Assembly (NCBI GenBank): GCA_001574975.1
Contig: KQ965764.1
Span: forward strand, 37,256-101,255
DNA from: Gonapodya prolifera JEL478
Taxonomy: Eukaryota > Monoblepharomycota > Monoblepharidomycetes > Monoblepharidales > Gonapodyaceae
Direction: 5' to 3'
DNA length: 64,000 nucleotides
The translations under genes were made by a program, and so were the position numbers. Under the pieces are notes generated by a model, which saw nothing but the letters and a program-made list of their open reading frames with translations, searched no databases and had not been told where the DNA came from. This document shows, piece by piece, positions 39,162 through 53,600 of this stretch. Position 1 is the first letter of the stretch. Each line of letters starts with the position of its first letter.

Positions 39162-40259
39162 CTACCCTCCTTCTTCCAAGGAATCCATCGATTCTTGCAA
39201 TTCGGCGAGAGTCCTTATCATATTCTCGAACTCGTTGCTATTGTCTTCTGTCTCGGCTTCAGTCAATTCTGAAATCCATTTTCTCAAGTCAGCGGCCAAT
39301 AAACTACCCTCGTCTTTTCCTGCCCCCTTTAGTGCAGAGACATATCGCCTCGCGGTCTCAGCAACACCTTCATAGTCAGCAAGAGCATAACAAACTCTGG
39401 ATCGCGCAAGCAAGCCGCCAATGTGTAGCGGATGGAAGAATCCAGTGGCATCTGCACTCTGAACCCCAGCTTGTGAACTTGGAGCGCCCGATAGCTCCTG
39501 CAGCACTTGTCGCGCCATATTCATCCCATCGTTGCCAGATGACGCCATGGGTGGAACAGGGTTCAATCCCACCCCAGTAAATGCAGCCGTGAGGGAGTCC
39601 ATTGTCCCTCCAGGCGCCGCTGGCATTGAAGGTTCAGGTCCCTCCAAGTTCTCCCGCAGTAAAAACGGGCCTTCATGAATAAGGCGGTCGAGATCTCGTG
39701 CGGTTTGTTCGACCTTTGATGCCTCGGTTGTGGAAAGGATGGTGGCAAGGAGGAGCCGTTGGCGGACAATGCCCCGCATTCCGTAAGCCAGACATAGGTC
39801 ACGTCGTGAAAGGGGGTACTGCTGAAAGGCAGGTGAAGCCCCAAAGAGTTCCTCCGGCTGGAAACTATTTAAATTGGCATGTCGTTCTGCAATCGCCCCA
39901 TTCAAATCCTCCACTGCACGGATGAGTGTTGCATTGGCTGCCTCGTGGTCAGCATCACCCAACCCTAGTGCTGCCAGAGACATTCCACGCTGAAACCTGA
40001 GTTTCCTCTGCTCCGGGAATGGCCCTGGCCCTCTTAGCTTTTCTGCTTCATCATAATCGTCGACACATCGTTTGAAATGCTCGAGATTGTAGTGTACCTC
40101 GCCCCGGGCTGCGAGTGCAGCGAAGTGTATAGGCCCAGGCAAGTCGGTGAAAGAAAGGAGGGATGAAAAGCCTCGAAGTGCGCCAGTAAAGTCTCCAACC
40201 TCGGCGCATCTCGATGATTGGAAGAGAAGCAGGTGATGGATGCTGGGAAGAGTCTCCAT
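39162..40259 (-). CDS. TPR-like helical repeat protein
   Basis: An intron-free frame. From ATG 40257-40259 it gives 365 residues; the frame is open to 40511 with another ATG at 40425-40427. The longer start would overlap, antisense, the first exon of the next plus-strand gene, so the shorter is preferred. It has several helix-turn-helix pairs of TPR flavour (HLLLFQSSRCAEVGDFTGALRGFSSLL, AALAARGEVHYNLEHFKRCVDDYDEAEKL, ARSRVCYALADYEGVAETARRYV). The C-terminal 40 residues are acidic, with a probable coiled coil. TPR proteins usually act as chaperone or complex scaffolds. No specific family is recognised; the partner is unknown. Confidence 0.65.
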   Translation of the reverse strand: METLPSIHHLLLFQSSRCAEVGDFTGALRGFSSLLSFTDLPGPIHFAALAARGEVHYNLEHFKRCVDDYDEAEKLRGPGPFPEQRKLRFQRGMSLAALGLGDADHEAANATLIRAVEDLNGAIAERHANLNSFQPEELFGASPAFQQYPLSRRDLCLAYGMRGIVRQRLLLATILSTTEASKVEQTARDLDRLIHEGPFLLRENLEGPEPSMPAAPGGTMDSLTAAFTGVGLNPVPPMASSGNDGMNMARQVLQELSGAPSSQAGVQSADATGFFHPLHIGGLLARSRVCYALADYEGVAETARRYVSALKGAGKDEGSLLAADLRKWISELTEAETEDNSNEFENMIRTLAELQESMDSLEEGG

Positions 40260-40334
40260 TGAAAGAGTGCAGAGTGCAGAATGAGCGGCAGAATGATGCG
40301 TTAGAAAATCAGCCGAGCAATCACAAACCTCACC

Positions 40335-41204
40335 ATGTCCGACCTCGCAAAAAGCGTTCAGAACAGCGCTCCAGTCCATGAGATCACAAGTTACATCGAG
40401 CCTCTCGTGAAATGGTGAGGATTTCATGTCGATTGCTTCTCCCTCTGTCTCACAACCTTGCCCACCGGTATGACAGGACTGTCCAGAACCATTGGCTCGC
40501 ACTCGCTCCACTCAGTGTGGCTCAATTCGTTACGAGCTCAATAAGCAACGGCGTTCTTGCTCCTAGGTGCGTGTCTCGACGACTGGCTCGGGTCGGGTTT
40601 GCACAAAGGTTGAATCATCCATCAGTGTGCCTGGCCTCTCCCTTCTCGGCGTCGAAGTCTCATCAAAGAAAACCCTTACCGCAGAGCAAAAGAAGGTGGC
40701 TGAAGCGAGGGCGAGGATCACTGGTCAGTTTCGCCGCGGCATGTCAAGTGACGTCATTCTGACTCTTGCGTAGCTGAGGCATCGTACCGCGGCTTTGTCA
40801 GGCTGTCCAGCTACCTCGTGCCGGTTCTTGTGCTGGGAAAGCTGTTCGTTTTCGGGCGTCCGGTCGACAGAACGGACGTGGACGCCAGCTGGTCCCTGGT
40901 CAAGTTTGCCACCAGGTACCACTTCGCCGTCGTGGGCCCTCTCATACTCTTGCAAAACATGATTGCGAGGGAGTCTGAGGTAGCATGCTGCTACAAATAC
41001 CAGCGGAAATAATTTCTGATAACCTTTCCACGTTCCAGGCAACGAAAGGGATCGAGCCATTCCGCTGGTTGATCGATACTGCAGTGCTTGTTGGAGCTAT
41101 TGTCCAGACGTACTCCAAGGTGATTACACCTGGACATACGTCTCTTATCATAGCTGCTGACGTGCCGTCTTTTTCAGTACTACCTCACCCACAGGGCCAA
41201 CTGA
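40335..41204 (+). CDS. Small predicted membrane protein
   Basis: Five exons (40335-40414, 40626-40723, 40774-40979, 41039-41119, 41178-41204), all in phase, 163 residues. The N-terminus is short and charged (MSDLAKSVQNSAPVHEITSYIEPLVK). After an EQKKVAEARARIT helix come three hydrophobic stretches (LSSYLVPVLVLGKLFVFG, FAVVGPLILLQNMIA, LIDTAVLVGAIVQTY), ending YYLTHRAN. A polytopic organelle or endomembrane protein is likely. Exons 1-2 are the least certain: exon 1 lies antisense to the extended 5' end of the TPR gene, and another acceptor exists at 40566, though it does not match the phase. No family recognised. Confidence 0.6.
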
Positions 41205-41312
41205 GCCAAGGAAGAAAAGCCGGGCGAAGGTTGAAGGACGGGGCCTTAGGCAGCGCGGCCATTCGCAAATGCATACAATTTTTTTTTCACGTGTTCTTTT
41301 CGAATACAAAAT

Positions 41313-43392
<2,080 letters not shown>

Positions 43393-43675
43393 CGTGGGAT
43401 GGATCGTGTGTGAACGTCGAGGGTCCTTTTGAGGTGGGCGGGAGGCATGTGCAGACCCTTCTCCCTTCGGACCGACCGTCTGTCGGGTGCAACGCCGTAA
43501 AATGCCGTGAACAACGTGTTCGCGCTCAGGTAACGTGTGTCCCCACGGAGCGACACGGAATTCGATTCGTGGTCAAGAAAGGGCGCACAATGTATTGGGC
43601 AGGCGTGTGTCTGTCCTGCCATGACTACAATCTCTGACGCAATGATGCAGATGCCCCACGGTCTCCACATCTGCC

Positions 43676-44789
43676 TCATTCATCGTCACTCTTCTCCGCA
43701 GCGGCAGCTTTTTTGGTCTAAGAGTAGAAGCCGAGTCGTGACTCGTGTGAGCACTGCACTCGTCACGCTTTCAGTACGGCGCGACCACTCACCGCCCGTT
43801 TCCTAGGCGCGGGCATCATCTCGTCACCGTCGTCATCCGCGTCCTCAGTATCCTTCTTCTTGCGCTTGGGCGGTTTGGCGGGCTTGGGCTTGGCTGGAGA
43901 CGCGGCCTTTGCGGCGACGGCGAGTTGGTCCTGTTCCGGATTGATTTTGGCCTCGATGGCGGAGCGCACCTTGACCTGGGACCGCGCCGGAAAGTAGGCG
44001 GAAGAGAGTGTGTTGGGGTGTAAGCGTGTGATTATAAAGTGAAGACCCGGTTTCGTGCTTCTACTTCAATCCCACTTCGAAATTGCTCATTCGATGATGT
44101 ACAAAATGCACTTCAAGCTGAGTCATCCGTATCTCCGCGCATCAATTGCACACTTTGGCAGACAGATGATGGTTTTCCTCCGTTTGGAGTGTCAGCCCAC
44201 GACATGGACCTTCCTGGTAAAACCTCGCTTTCCCCACGAGTTTGTTCCCAGCGCAAGGCCGAGGAACTCTGTCTGCTCCGCGATATAATCCGCTCCGATG
44301 TACTTCATGGCAATCGCTCGCGGACGCACCTGATCCTCTGCAGACAACGTGTCCAAACCGGTGACATCGTCGACGCTCTTGATCTTGCTGAGAATGGTAG
44401 CCGTCACGCACGACCAATGCCGCCAGGCCATGCCCGGGTGGTCTTGTATTGTAATTTGAGTGCCGAAGCGCAGGTCGCCTTTGGATATGGTCTTGTCGAG
44501 GCATCTTGTGTGCGGGTGTGGTGTCGGGGAGGTGAGAGCCGAGAGCCGAGAGAGAGACGAGACTCGAGACTCGGCTTTGACGCGGATGCAATTGTGAACT
44601 TACGATTTAGGACCCTTGCACTGTAGGAAACGAGAGTAGGAAACGGGGGAAGACAAGAGCGGTTTGACAGTGAAAGGGGTAAGGAGACCGAGTGAGGGAT
44701 GCAGGTGGAGGGAGAGCACGTGCAGGAGTGCAGCCCACTTTCGCTCGACCGGTCGCGGCGTATTCAATGATGTACGTCGGCTCGGACAT
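43676..44789 (-). CDS. PARP-type zinc-finger protein
   Basis: Minus-strand gene from ATG 44787-44789. Exon 1 is short (MSEPTYIIEYAATGRAK), then CKGPKS, then a split giving C-LDKTISKGDLRFGTQ. The body continues GMAWRHWSCVTATILSKIKSVDDVTGLDTLSAEDQ (about 44.19-44.48 kb). This is the zf-PARP fold: CKGPKSC, the KGDLRxG turn, then the WRHWSC His-Cys pair, giving a complete CCHC zinc site. A later exon (VKVRSAIEAKINPEQDQ ... KPPKRKKKDTED) is Lys/Ala/Pro-rich with an acidic patch; the last exon ends AAAAEKSDDE at 43676. No ADP-ribosyl-transferase domain follows, so this is the stand-alone fungal zf-PARP type. The finger recognises DNA nicks or ends in PARP1 and DNA ligase III; a nuclear DNA-damage role is inferred. 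Confidence 0.82.
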
Positions 44790-44992
44790 GCGCGAATTTG
44801 CGGTGACTGCCAACTGGGCTGCGGCCACAAAATGACAGGCTGCGGACAACTCGGTCACTCCTGGCCACTCCCGTGTCGCCATTCTTTTCTCCCCCTCCCC
44901 CTCATCGTTCGTTCTTTGGGCAAAAATTGCCGAAGAAACATCACGTGGCGCCAACGAACGGAGAACAACGAAGAGACTGGGGTCCTCAAATC

Positions 44993-46526
44993 ATGTCGGC
45001 AGACCACTTCGCGACGCAATCCGCCAACGTTCATGCTCTCTCCGACCTCTTACCACGTCGCAATCCTCAATCGACACTGCTCCCCCAAATGATTTGCCTT
45101 TCTGCTCCCACTCACCTCCTTGATCTTCCATTTGAGATTCTCGAAGCCATTTTTTCGTTCCTCGCAACGGATTCCCTTGCCTCCAGTGCCATCGCGTGCC
45201 GCAATGGCGGTCGTATTGCGCGCGAGCTCAGGACATGGTCAGGGGAACACCACCTCCGGGTCGAGAATACGTTCGGATCGTCCGAGAAGTTCCAAAAGGC
45301 CATTCAACGCGCCATATCAGTCCCCCTGCGTGCGATCTTCAATGGAGACGCCTCCGCGTCCGCGTCGTGCGTGACGATGGTGACGTTAGATCGGGAATAC
45401 ATGCCGATCGACGTTACGCTCATCGGTCGCATCCTGGACACCTTCACGTCCGTGCGTGAAGCTCGCTTTGTCGGTTGTCTTGCGTTCGGCTCGGATTTCG
45501 TCGAGATGGGGAGCAAGGAGCGCGTGTCGCGGTGGATGGGTGGCGCGTTGAGAGTGTTGGATCTGTCGGACAGCAAGGGAAGGGTCATGGCCAAGGCCAA
45601 GGGACCTCTCGGGAGGAATCATTGTACGGGAGAGACGGCGTGGAAGTCCTTTATGGATTCTTGGGAACTGACATTGATGATGTACACAGAGCTCGTTCAC
45701 GACGTGGACATGGATGCTGAGACAATCCTTTCTTTCGTGGCGTATCCCCTCCTCTACACCTCGTGCGACGAAAACCCTGCTTATTCGTGGAACCTGGACG
45801 GGTTTTTGCGTCTTCTGCCGCCGTTCTGGCGAATGTCTTCTGTGTGGGACTCAGATGACCCCCTCGGACGCGGACGAGGTGCTCTATCGCAAGTGCCCGC
45901 GTCCGTGCTGGGAGTGCACGCTGGCCTGCGTGACGTGCCGCCGATCTGTGGGGTGGACCGTGTGTTCCCATTCGACATGCCAGACCGAAGTGCGCCCTCC
46001 GTGTTCGCGCACCTGCGGCCAGTGCGGCACGGATGCTGCTTTTTGCGTCGACCATCGCACCATGTGTGCGTGTGAGGCCCTGTGCGCGTCGTGTGTGCGG
46101 AGCGATCTGTGCGACAGGTGCGGAGCTGTCTGGGGCTGCAAGTGGTGCATGTCCAGTCTCGGCCAGTACGGAGTGTGCAGGCGCAAGTCCTGTAGACAAT
46201 GCCTGGCGAAGGCGTACGGGTACGATCACTGGAGTATGATACCTAAAAACGCGACAAAGAAGAGAGAATCTCGATGTCCACCATGGATCGACACCCGAAG
46301 AGCGTTCAAGGAGGATTCCGTCACGTCCCGGGAACCCACGGTCCCGGAACTAGACAACAAAGGCGTGGGTACGATGCAGGCGTGTCCGTTGCGACCCTCT
46401 TCGCGCAGGACTATGATGGCCCACCCTGGCCTTTCCTCGTGGCGGGCAGTTCCATCCCGCCCTTGCGCCAACGTCTACCGTGCGCGCGTGCATCATCTCT
46501 TCTTATGGCATTGTCTGAAGAGGTAA
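44993..46526 (+). CDS. F-box protein with cysteine-rich C-terminal region
   Basis: Starts at ATG 44993 (a later ATG at 45090 just before the F-box is possible). F-box: LLDLPFEILEAIFSFLATDSLASSAIACR (45.12-45.2 kb), expected to bind Skp1 and place the protein in an SCF ubiquitin ligase. An LRR-like stretch follows (GGALRVLDLSDSKG). The C-terminal part in a second frame holds about 26 Cys in 130 residues (45.81-46.2 kb), as repeated CxxC pairs (CVFC, CLLC, CWEC, CVTC, CGQC, CKWC), probably binding several zincs, then a basic tail to 46526. The junction between frames lies somewhere in 45.56-45.87 kb and was not resolved: an acceptor at 45691 fits, with a weak donor near 45.58 kb. Both frames are open over 360 bases. 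The Cys-rich region is not recognised as a named domain. Confidence 0.6.
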
Positions 46527-46960
46527 GGTGATGGGCCCGTGAAGGCCCACTGTTCCTCGAATAGCCCAGACGGGAGTGAGCGCCAGGGTGTCTGCGGAAG
46601 ATGCTGGTCAGTGTCCGCAAGCAAGGGGATGGGAGATACGTTATGTGGCTGCTTGTCCTGGTTGGTTAATGAATTCAATGCTCGTTTGACGATTCACGAT
46701 TGGTTGTAATGTAGTTGAAGTGTTACGAAAGTGATGCGGTACAGCAATTGATCCGGATTCCCTCCTACACTGATCATAGTTCAGTTGTCGCACAAGAGAA
46801 AAGCGAGGTCTCTTCTAGAGCAGAGAAATTACGAACGCGAGATCCGATTTTTTTATATTTACTGCTCCAATGAACTGTCGCACGGCACGAACGCGTTCGT
46901 CTCTGTTTGCATCCCCGCTCATTCCATTCGACCACCCCCACGCTTCAAGTTCAACTGCCA
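46527..46960. other. Intergenic region, no gene seen
   Basis: About 430 bases between the F-box gene stop and the decayed oxidoreductase. AT-richer than the flanks. No supported feature. Confidence 0.35.
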
Positions 46961-47600
46961 CGAAAATTTCTTACCACCCCAAAACCACGATGACAACCGT
47001 AACCTTCCCATGCCTGCCCTCCACAATGTAAACGCCTTGGCAATTTCCTCTGGTGCACTTGCGGGACTTTGCTGAATATTGGATCGACAACAATGCCCAA
47101 AGAACGTAGCCCCTCTTTGATAACGTCCCAGGTCGACACAAGGGCTTCACCCCCCGATGCAATCGACGATGAGGTCTACTTCACGCTGTGTAGAGTCCGC
47201 CTTTACCCATGCGAGATGGTGCAATCGATGTCGTCGGAGGCTCCAAACGACTCGACGATGGGAGCTTTCCCTCCGGAAACCACAGCGACATCTGCTTCCA
47301 CGCCCGCTGCAGCTGCGAGCTGGACCGCCCAGTTCCCCACACTTCGGGCCACAAAGACCCGCGTCTGAGCGTTGTGTGCGATCGCTTCCTTGTCTCCGTG
47401 AGCGGCACCCTCCACGCAAAAAGAGTCCCTGCCGCGCGGTAAGTGCTCTCAAGGGTGTCGCCACCGTCTGGATCCAATCGAACCTCCTCGGCTTTAGCGC
47501 CAAATCGCTTGTCCTCGCGATCGTGTAGTCTGTGGCCTCGTGCTGCGGACACCTCAGAGTTAGGATCCGTCATAAGAGCGCGTAAGACAGCGCGATGGTT
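46960..47600 (-). pseudogene. Decayed zinc-type quinone oxidoreductase (MDR)
   Basis: Minus strand. Readable blocks: ATDYTIARTSDLALKPRRFDWIQTVATPLRALTARQGLF (about 47.42-47.54 kb), then TRVFVARSVGNWAVQLAAAAGVEADVAVVSG ... VESFGASDDIDCTI (about 47.2-47.36 kb), then EVDLIVDCIGG and STWDVIKEG (about 47.07-47.18 kb). These follow MDR oxidoreductases in order, including the nucleotide-binding region. The first two lie in different frames with no room for an intron (near 47.4 kb), and the canonical GxxGxxG is not intact (ARSVGNWA). The N-terminal GroES half and a clean C-terminus are missing. It looks like a truncated, frameshifted remnant; it ends against the start of CEP290, whose first exon lies on the opposite strand at 47.6 kb. 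Confidence 0.65.
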
Positions 47601-50600
47601 TTGTTTCATGGGCGACGGGGTGCGCTGGACTGGGCGCGCGTGCTGGAGTTCGACTGCGAGAGGGTCGAGGAGGTGAGGGGGGCGGGGGGGGGGGACACCG
47701 CGTGGGAGTGGCGAGTCGTGCGAAAGGGGAATCCGCGGCGAGAGCGCATGGCGGGAGGGAGAGACGCGCACAGCTGCGTGCTCAAAGCGGAATTGCGTGA
47801 CGTTCCACTCCACACCTCGCTTATCCAACACTCCCAACAATCCAAACACCCATCACCACATCACACCTTCCCACCACCAGCACATAGACCTGGACGCAGT
47901 CGGGGCGTCGCTCGACCCAATATACGATGCACTCGCGCACGCGAGCATCTCCCTCGACGACCCGCAAGCTACAAGAGACAACTTGGTCAAGCTCTTCCGC
48001 GTCGCGCAGTCCCTGCTCCAGTGGGTTCCCTCCTCACGCCATCTTTTCTACGTGTGCAACGTACATTTTTCTAATCCATTCAACCCTCACTTCCCCGCGA
48101 ACAATCGTACCACCCCCGCCTCAAACCCTACACACCCTTCAGATACAAACACGCCCTCTTTCAAGAAACCGACGCCGAAGCCGAACGGCTCGACCTCGAA
48201 GTGCGCACGCTGGAAGCCTCTGGCGCGGGGGTAGACCCGACCTACCGCTCGCTGCGGGACGAGTCAGCCCTGCTGTCCCGACACCTGCGGGAGGCCCAGC
48301 AGTGCGCCGACCGGGCCGAGCGCGCGCTGGAGCAGGAAAAGGCCCGCTCGGACGCCACGGAGATGGACGCGCAGGCGCACAGGGCCCGTGCGCAGCAGCT
48401 CGCCCAGCAGCTTGAGAGAGCGTCGGCGGACGCCAAGGATGTATCGTTGCAGGTCCAGGCTCACAGGGATGCAGTTGCGAGAGCGCGTGTGGATGAGGGA
48501 GAGCTGCGCCAGGCGATTAGGGAGAAGAATGCAGAGGTTAACAGGCTGCTCAATGAGGTCAATGTCGTCCAGGCGAGAAACGCAGAGCTGGAGAGGGAGG
48601 TCGAGTCCATGGGCCAGGAGCTAGAGGCTGCAGTGGGCGAGCTAGAAAGGTGCGTTGACTGGGGGTTGCGGGAGGGGGGTTTGTGGGGGGAAGGGGAGTG
48701 GAGGAGTAAGGGGCGTGGGTTAGAACTCGTGAGGGGCACGGAGTGTGGACCAGGTTCCAGGGTTGGACATGGAAATCGGATGGAGGGCTTCACTGAAAGC
48801 GAGCACTCTGTGCGCGGACCGGTGGACCGGACATTTCGGATTACGGACTCCCACCAAGCACCGACCAGCACTCACGCCGGCGGCTCATCCCCACGACCGT
48901 CAACACTGACCGCACTGACCGGCGTCGCCCCCCCCCCCCCCCCCCCGCCCTCCCGCAGCAAAACGCGCGACCAGCATGACACGCACGCGGCGCTCCTCTC
49001 CGCCGACACCGCGCTTGACACTCTGCGCGCCGAGCGGGACGCACTCAAGGCCCGCGCGGAGGACCTCGAGGGCGTGTTGAGGGAGAAGGGACTCAAGGTC
49101 GAGACGGAGCTGGAGGAGATTGGCGGCGAGTTGATGGAGTATAAGGTGTGTTCGTGGTCGTGGTCGAAATCTACGTGTGGTTGATGGTTGTTTGTTCTGC
49201 CCTGCGTACGTTCCCCCACGCACCTTGACACACCTCCAACACGCACATGCCACGTGCAACATGCCCTACTCCGTCCCCGCTCGTACCAGCACAAAGTATC
49301 CGCGTCCCGCCTCGAACTCTCCAACCGCGAAACCCGCATCACCGTCCTGCAGGCCGAGATCGCCGACCTGCGCGCGCAGCTCGAGGCCAAGGAGTGGGAC
49401 CGCCTGCAGAGGGACGTCATGGAGCGAGGTGGGTCGGTGGTGGCTGGTGGACGGCGTCGGTGGGATGACGTGGATCCATCTTTCAACATCCTGCCCCTAC
49501 CCCCCCCCCCTCCCGCCTTCTCTCCCCTCCAAACCACTCCCCTCATGTTCCTGCGTGCCTGGCGCCCCAGACGAGACGATTAAAACCTTGAGAGCCCAGG
49601 TGGAGAGGGCCGAGAGGGATTTCGAAGTGCTGGCGGAGGAGTGGGAGAGTGCCGAGGGAAAGTTGAAGGACGCGGTAGGTTCATGGTATCCTGTGGAACA
49701 CCTCGCAATGTTCCTCATCGCTTTTACTCGTGTCCCCCTGTGCCCGTCATGGCGCCTTGCCAACATCCGTGGTCATTATACGTCATGTTCATCATCGTCC
49801 AGGAGGGCCGCCTGTCGATGGTGTCCCCCGACCGGTCCGCCCTGCACCTCCGCGCGGCCACGAAGCTTCGAGAGCGCGTCAAACTCCTGCAACAGCGACG
49901 TCGAGCCGACACTGCGCGCATTGCCGATCTGGAAGACCGTCTTGCCAGCATGGAGGGGGAGCTCGCGCAGACGCGCGCCCGGTGCGAGCGCGTCGAGTCG
50001 GGCACGTACGGAATGCCAGAGGCCCGCAAGGAGATTCGCGAGCTCGAGGTCCACAAGGCCCTCCGCGACAAGGACATTGCCCGTCTCGCGACGGAGGCCA
50101 ACGCGTACCGCACAAAGGCCGAGGACCTGGCTGAGGAGTGCGACGCGCTGCGTGCCCGTCTGGGGCTCCCCGAAGTTGACAAGGCCTTTGCGGACGGGAC
50201 GAGGATGGCCCGGTACGCGGAGCTCGAGGAGCTGAGGATGGTCAATGTGACCCTGCGTAAGGAGGTGGACGCCCTCGAGGAGGAGAGGATCAAGCTCAAG
50301 TCGCAGTTGAGGGTCAGGGCGGTCGAGGTTGCGGGGAGGGCGGCAGAGGCGGGATTGAGCGGCGAGGAGATGATGGAGGTGGAGGAATACGCAGAATCGC
50401 TGAGAAGGGGAGAGGTTACGAGCGGGCATGCTAGTGAGTCAGCTTTATTCGGTGTATGTAGTGCTTGCTGCGAGGTATCGTGCCTTATTGTTGCTTTTTG
50501 AACTTCGCCTCCGGGCATCCACTACCTACTTACTCCATCCGGTTACCGTAGCGTCTTCGCGCTCCGACCGACCGACCGACCGACCGCACATCGAAAACCA

Positions 50601-53600
50601 GCAGCTGGATCGACTTGCCTACCAGCTGGAGCGGGCCGCTCTGGACTTGCAAGAGGAGCGGGATGCCCGACGAGCTGCTGAAGAGACCTTGTTTCGACGT
50701 TCAGAGGAGCACAGGTTGGCCGGAGAGGCGCTCAGAGAACTGGGTAAGACTTTCGTCGAGGGGAGAGAAAGAGGTGTGGAAGGAGTGGATGTCGTGGAGA
50801 GACTGGTGGCACTGCTGGATAGGGACAGAGAAAACGGTTTCGGTGTTGTGAATGGTCGCACTGGGGGTGAGAGTGCGGGAGATTCGGTCGCAGCCACTGA
50901 GCTGCTTCGTGTGAACCGTGTTTTAAGGGATGAAGTGCAGCAGCTAAAGAAGTCTTTGGAAGATACTGCTTTGGAACGGTCGAAGATGGAAAAACGTCTA
51001 ACTGAGCTTGGCAAAGAGTTAGAGAGTTCCAGGTTGGAAGCAAGGCGTCCTCGGAAAAAAGTCGAAGAGATGGCAGGTAGGTTCTCCATTCGTAGACGAG
51101 TCTATTAATGAGCTTGACTTTGAAAAATCACCATTGTGTTTGTAGTGGAGCTTTCAGTGGGGAGTTTGTACGACGTGGCAGAGCTAGTGGACCAGCTCGT
51201 GACAGCGTTGCGCGAGATCGAGGAGAAAGATAAAGACCACCGCCGACTGGGGCCGACCTTAAAGGGGCACTTCGAACAGCTTGCCACCATGTGCCATCAG
51301 CTAAGGCTTTTGTACAAGGACTTTCAAGTGAAGCAGAGTGAATGGGATGCCAAGAACAAGAACCTCGCCAGTAAACTCGCAGAAGCAAATGACGCCCTTG
51401 AAGCGTCGCGTGTCAAGATCATCGAATTGGAACGGACGATGAACGCTCTAGCGGACTCGACATCCGATAATGCGAAAAGCCGGTTTTCTGAGCTAGCGCG
51501 TCGAAACGCCGTACTGGCGGTCAGCGAGCAGGGCGTCACACGGCGGTGCAAAGCACTGGAAGCGGAACTGGTGTTGGTTGATGCGGATCGAAAAAGGCTA
51601 AGGGAGGACATGAGTGCTGTTGAGGTGGCTGCAAGGCAGACAATTGGTCGAATGGAGAGAAAGCGGAAGGAAATGGCATTTAGGATTGATCAGTTGGAGC
51701 AAGAGATCAAGGGTGGGTGTGCGCACCTCACAGCGTTTTAGGATATGCAATTACGCCATTTGTGTTGCTTTCAGATTCGATCAAGATGGATGATTACCTG
51801 GCAATGAGGTCGAAAACTGAATCACTGGAGCAAAAGTACAAGAATATGCTCGAGCGCGAAACTCAGTGGATCGCCGATAACAACCGCCTGGATGTAGCGG
51901 GACTGGATATTGGGAAGGCGATTTTGATGAAAGCCGAACTTACTCAGGCCATACGCGACTGTGCAGATGCAGAGCGGCGTCTGGAAGACCTTTCTGCGGT
52001 TCTAGAAGGTACTTCGACGGTAAGACTCAATCGAATGATTTCTGTTCTTCATCGATAAGGTATGCTAAACATGTGTCACGGGTAGGACAACGCAAAAGCA
52101 ATGACACCCGCCGACTTGCAAAGGCGTGTAGCGCTCCTTTCAGCTCAATTAGAAAGCAACAAAGCCTGCCTCGAGCGTGCCGAAAGGAAGGTGCAGACCG
52201 CAAGGGATGCCGAAGAGCAGGTGACCTTTCCAAAAAAAAAAAAGTGATGTTGTTAAAGTGGCGTTTTTGTTCATTAGAGATGGTTTGATAGGTTCGTAAA
52301 CGACTTGAAGAAGTGGAAAGCAAACTCTTTGAGCTTGTGAAGGAGCGATCAGAAAAGGATGAAGCGTTTAAGGCATTGCAAGAACAAGTAGAGGTGAGGG
52401 AACGAGAAGTTCCTGATCAACTTTTGTCGCACCGCTGCTCAAAAGCCGTTCTTTTTGTTGCAGACCTGTGTGAAGAGGAGTGATCATGAGGAGATTATTA
52501 CACATTTGGCTGAGGCCCGCTCAAGAATCATTGGTCTGGAATCGGATGTCTCCCATTGTACGTTCAGATCAAATGAGCTGGTGGCATTGTTTCTTGACGA
52601 AACCGTTCAGACAAAGATACAGTCGCAATTGCTGCTATGCAAACTACTGATTTTCAGCACTTTCATTCAATCAATGTGACGGAGCTAGAGCTTCTGCGCG
52701 GCGCCGTACGCGAATTGCAGATGGAAGGCGATGAAAAGCTTATCATTGGCAATCTTCACCAAAAGATTGTCAGTCTACAATCGTCGGAAGTGACACTCCA
52801 AAAGAAGCTTAAGGAAGAGAATGAACGGAATCTGAAACTGGCGAAAAGAGTCGCAGAGGTATGTCATCGATGTCATTCATTTGTTTATCGAAGACTCTAC
52901 CGATGCTGCTATGAAGGTGGAAGCTCAGAGTGAAACTCAAGATCGGATCCTTTCTCAGTTGAAATCTGTTTTCAAACAACGCATTCAGGACCACCGGAAA
53001 GTTGCTGATATTTATCACAGTCGGTTGAATACCTTCGTGACTTTGGAACAGCATGAGGTAAGATATTGCGATATCCAATGAAACTCTTCTATGTCAAGGT
53101 CATATAACAATCGTTTCAATGCAGAAAACTTGTGCTTTACTCCGTAATGTGGTGATGTTCAAGGCTCAGGCTCAATGCCAACTCGAAAATAGCAGAAAGG
53201 AGCTTGAAACAATTTTTTGTAAGTATTCGCATGTCTAACATGTCCATCAAAGCCCAACGTTTTAATTTTTCCCGGGCGACAGCTAAATGTGCCACATTGG
53301 AACTTGAGCTCAAACTCAAGGAGGAACTCCTCACCGCATTTAGTACCAATGATAGCAGGGACCGCATGGCAAGTTGGCACAAAAAAATGTCAGAAACAAC
53401 AGTCGCGAATCTGCGTCTCCAGCGGGAGTTTGCCCAGAGTCAGGAGAGCCAAACAAAAACTGCGGCAGAACTAAAGATCGCTACCGCCACAATAACTTCT
53501 CTGGAAGAAAAACTTGCGATGCTTGAAGTAAGTGAGATACATGTATTACTCTCGTTGCTCACTCTAGATAATCTGTGACTCTTGGAAGGCGGACTTCGAA

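Noticed and set aside
49177-50518. Plus and minus frames of 260-350 codons within CEP290
   Set aside because: The GC-rich coiled-coil exons leave other frames open. Only the frame matching CEP290 landmarks has family support.
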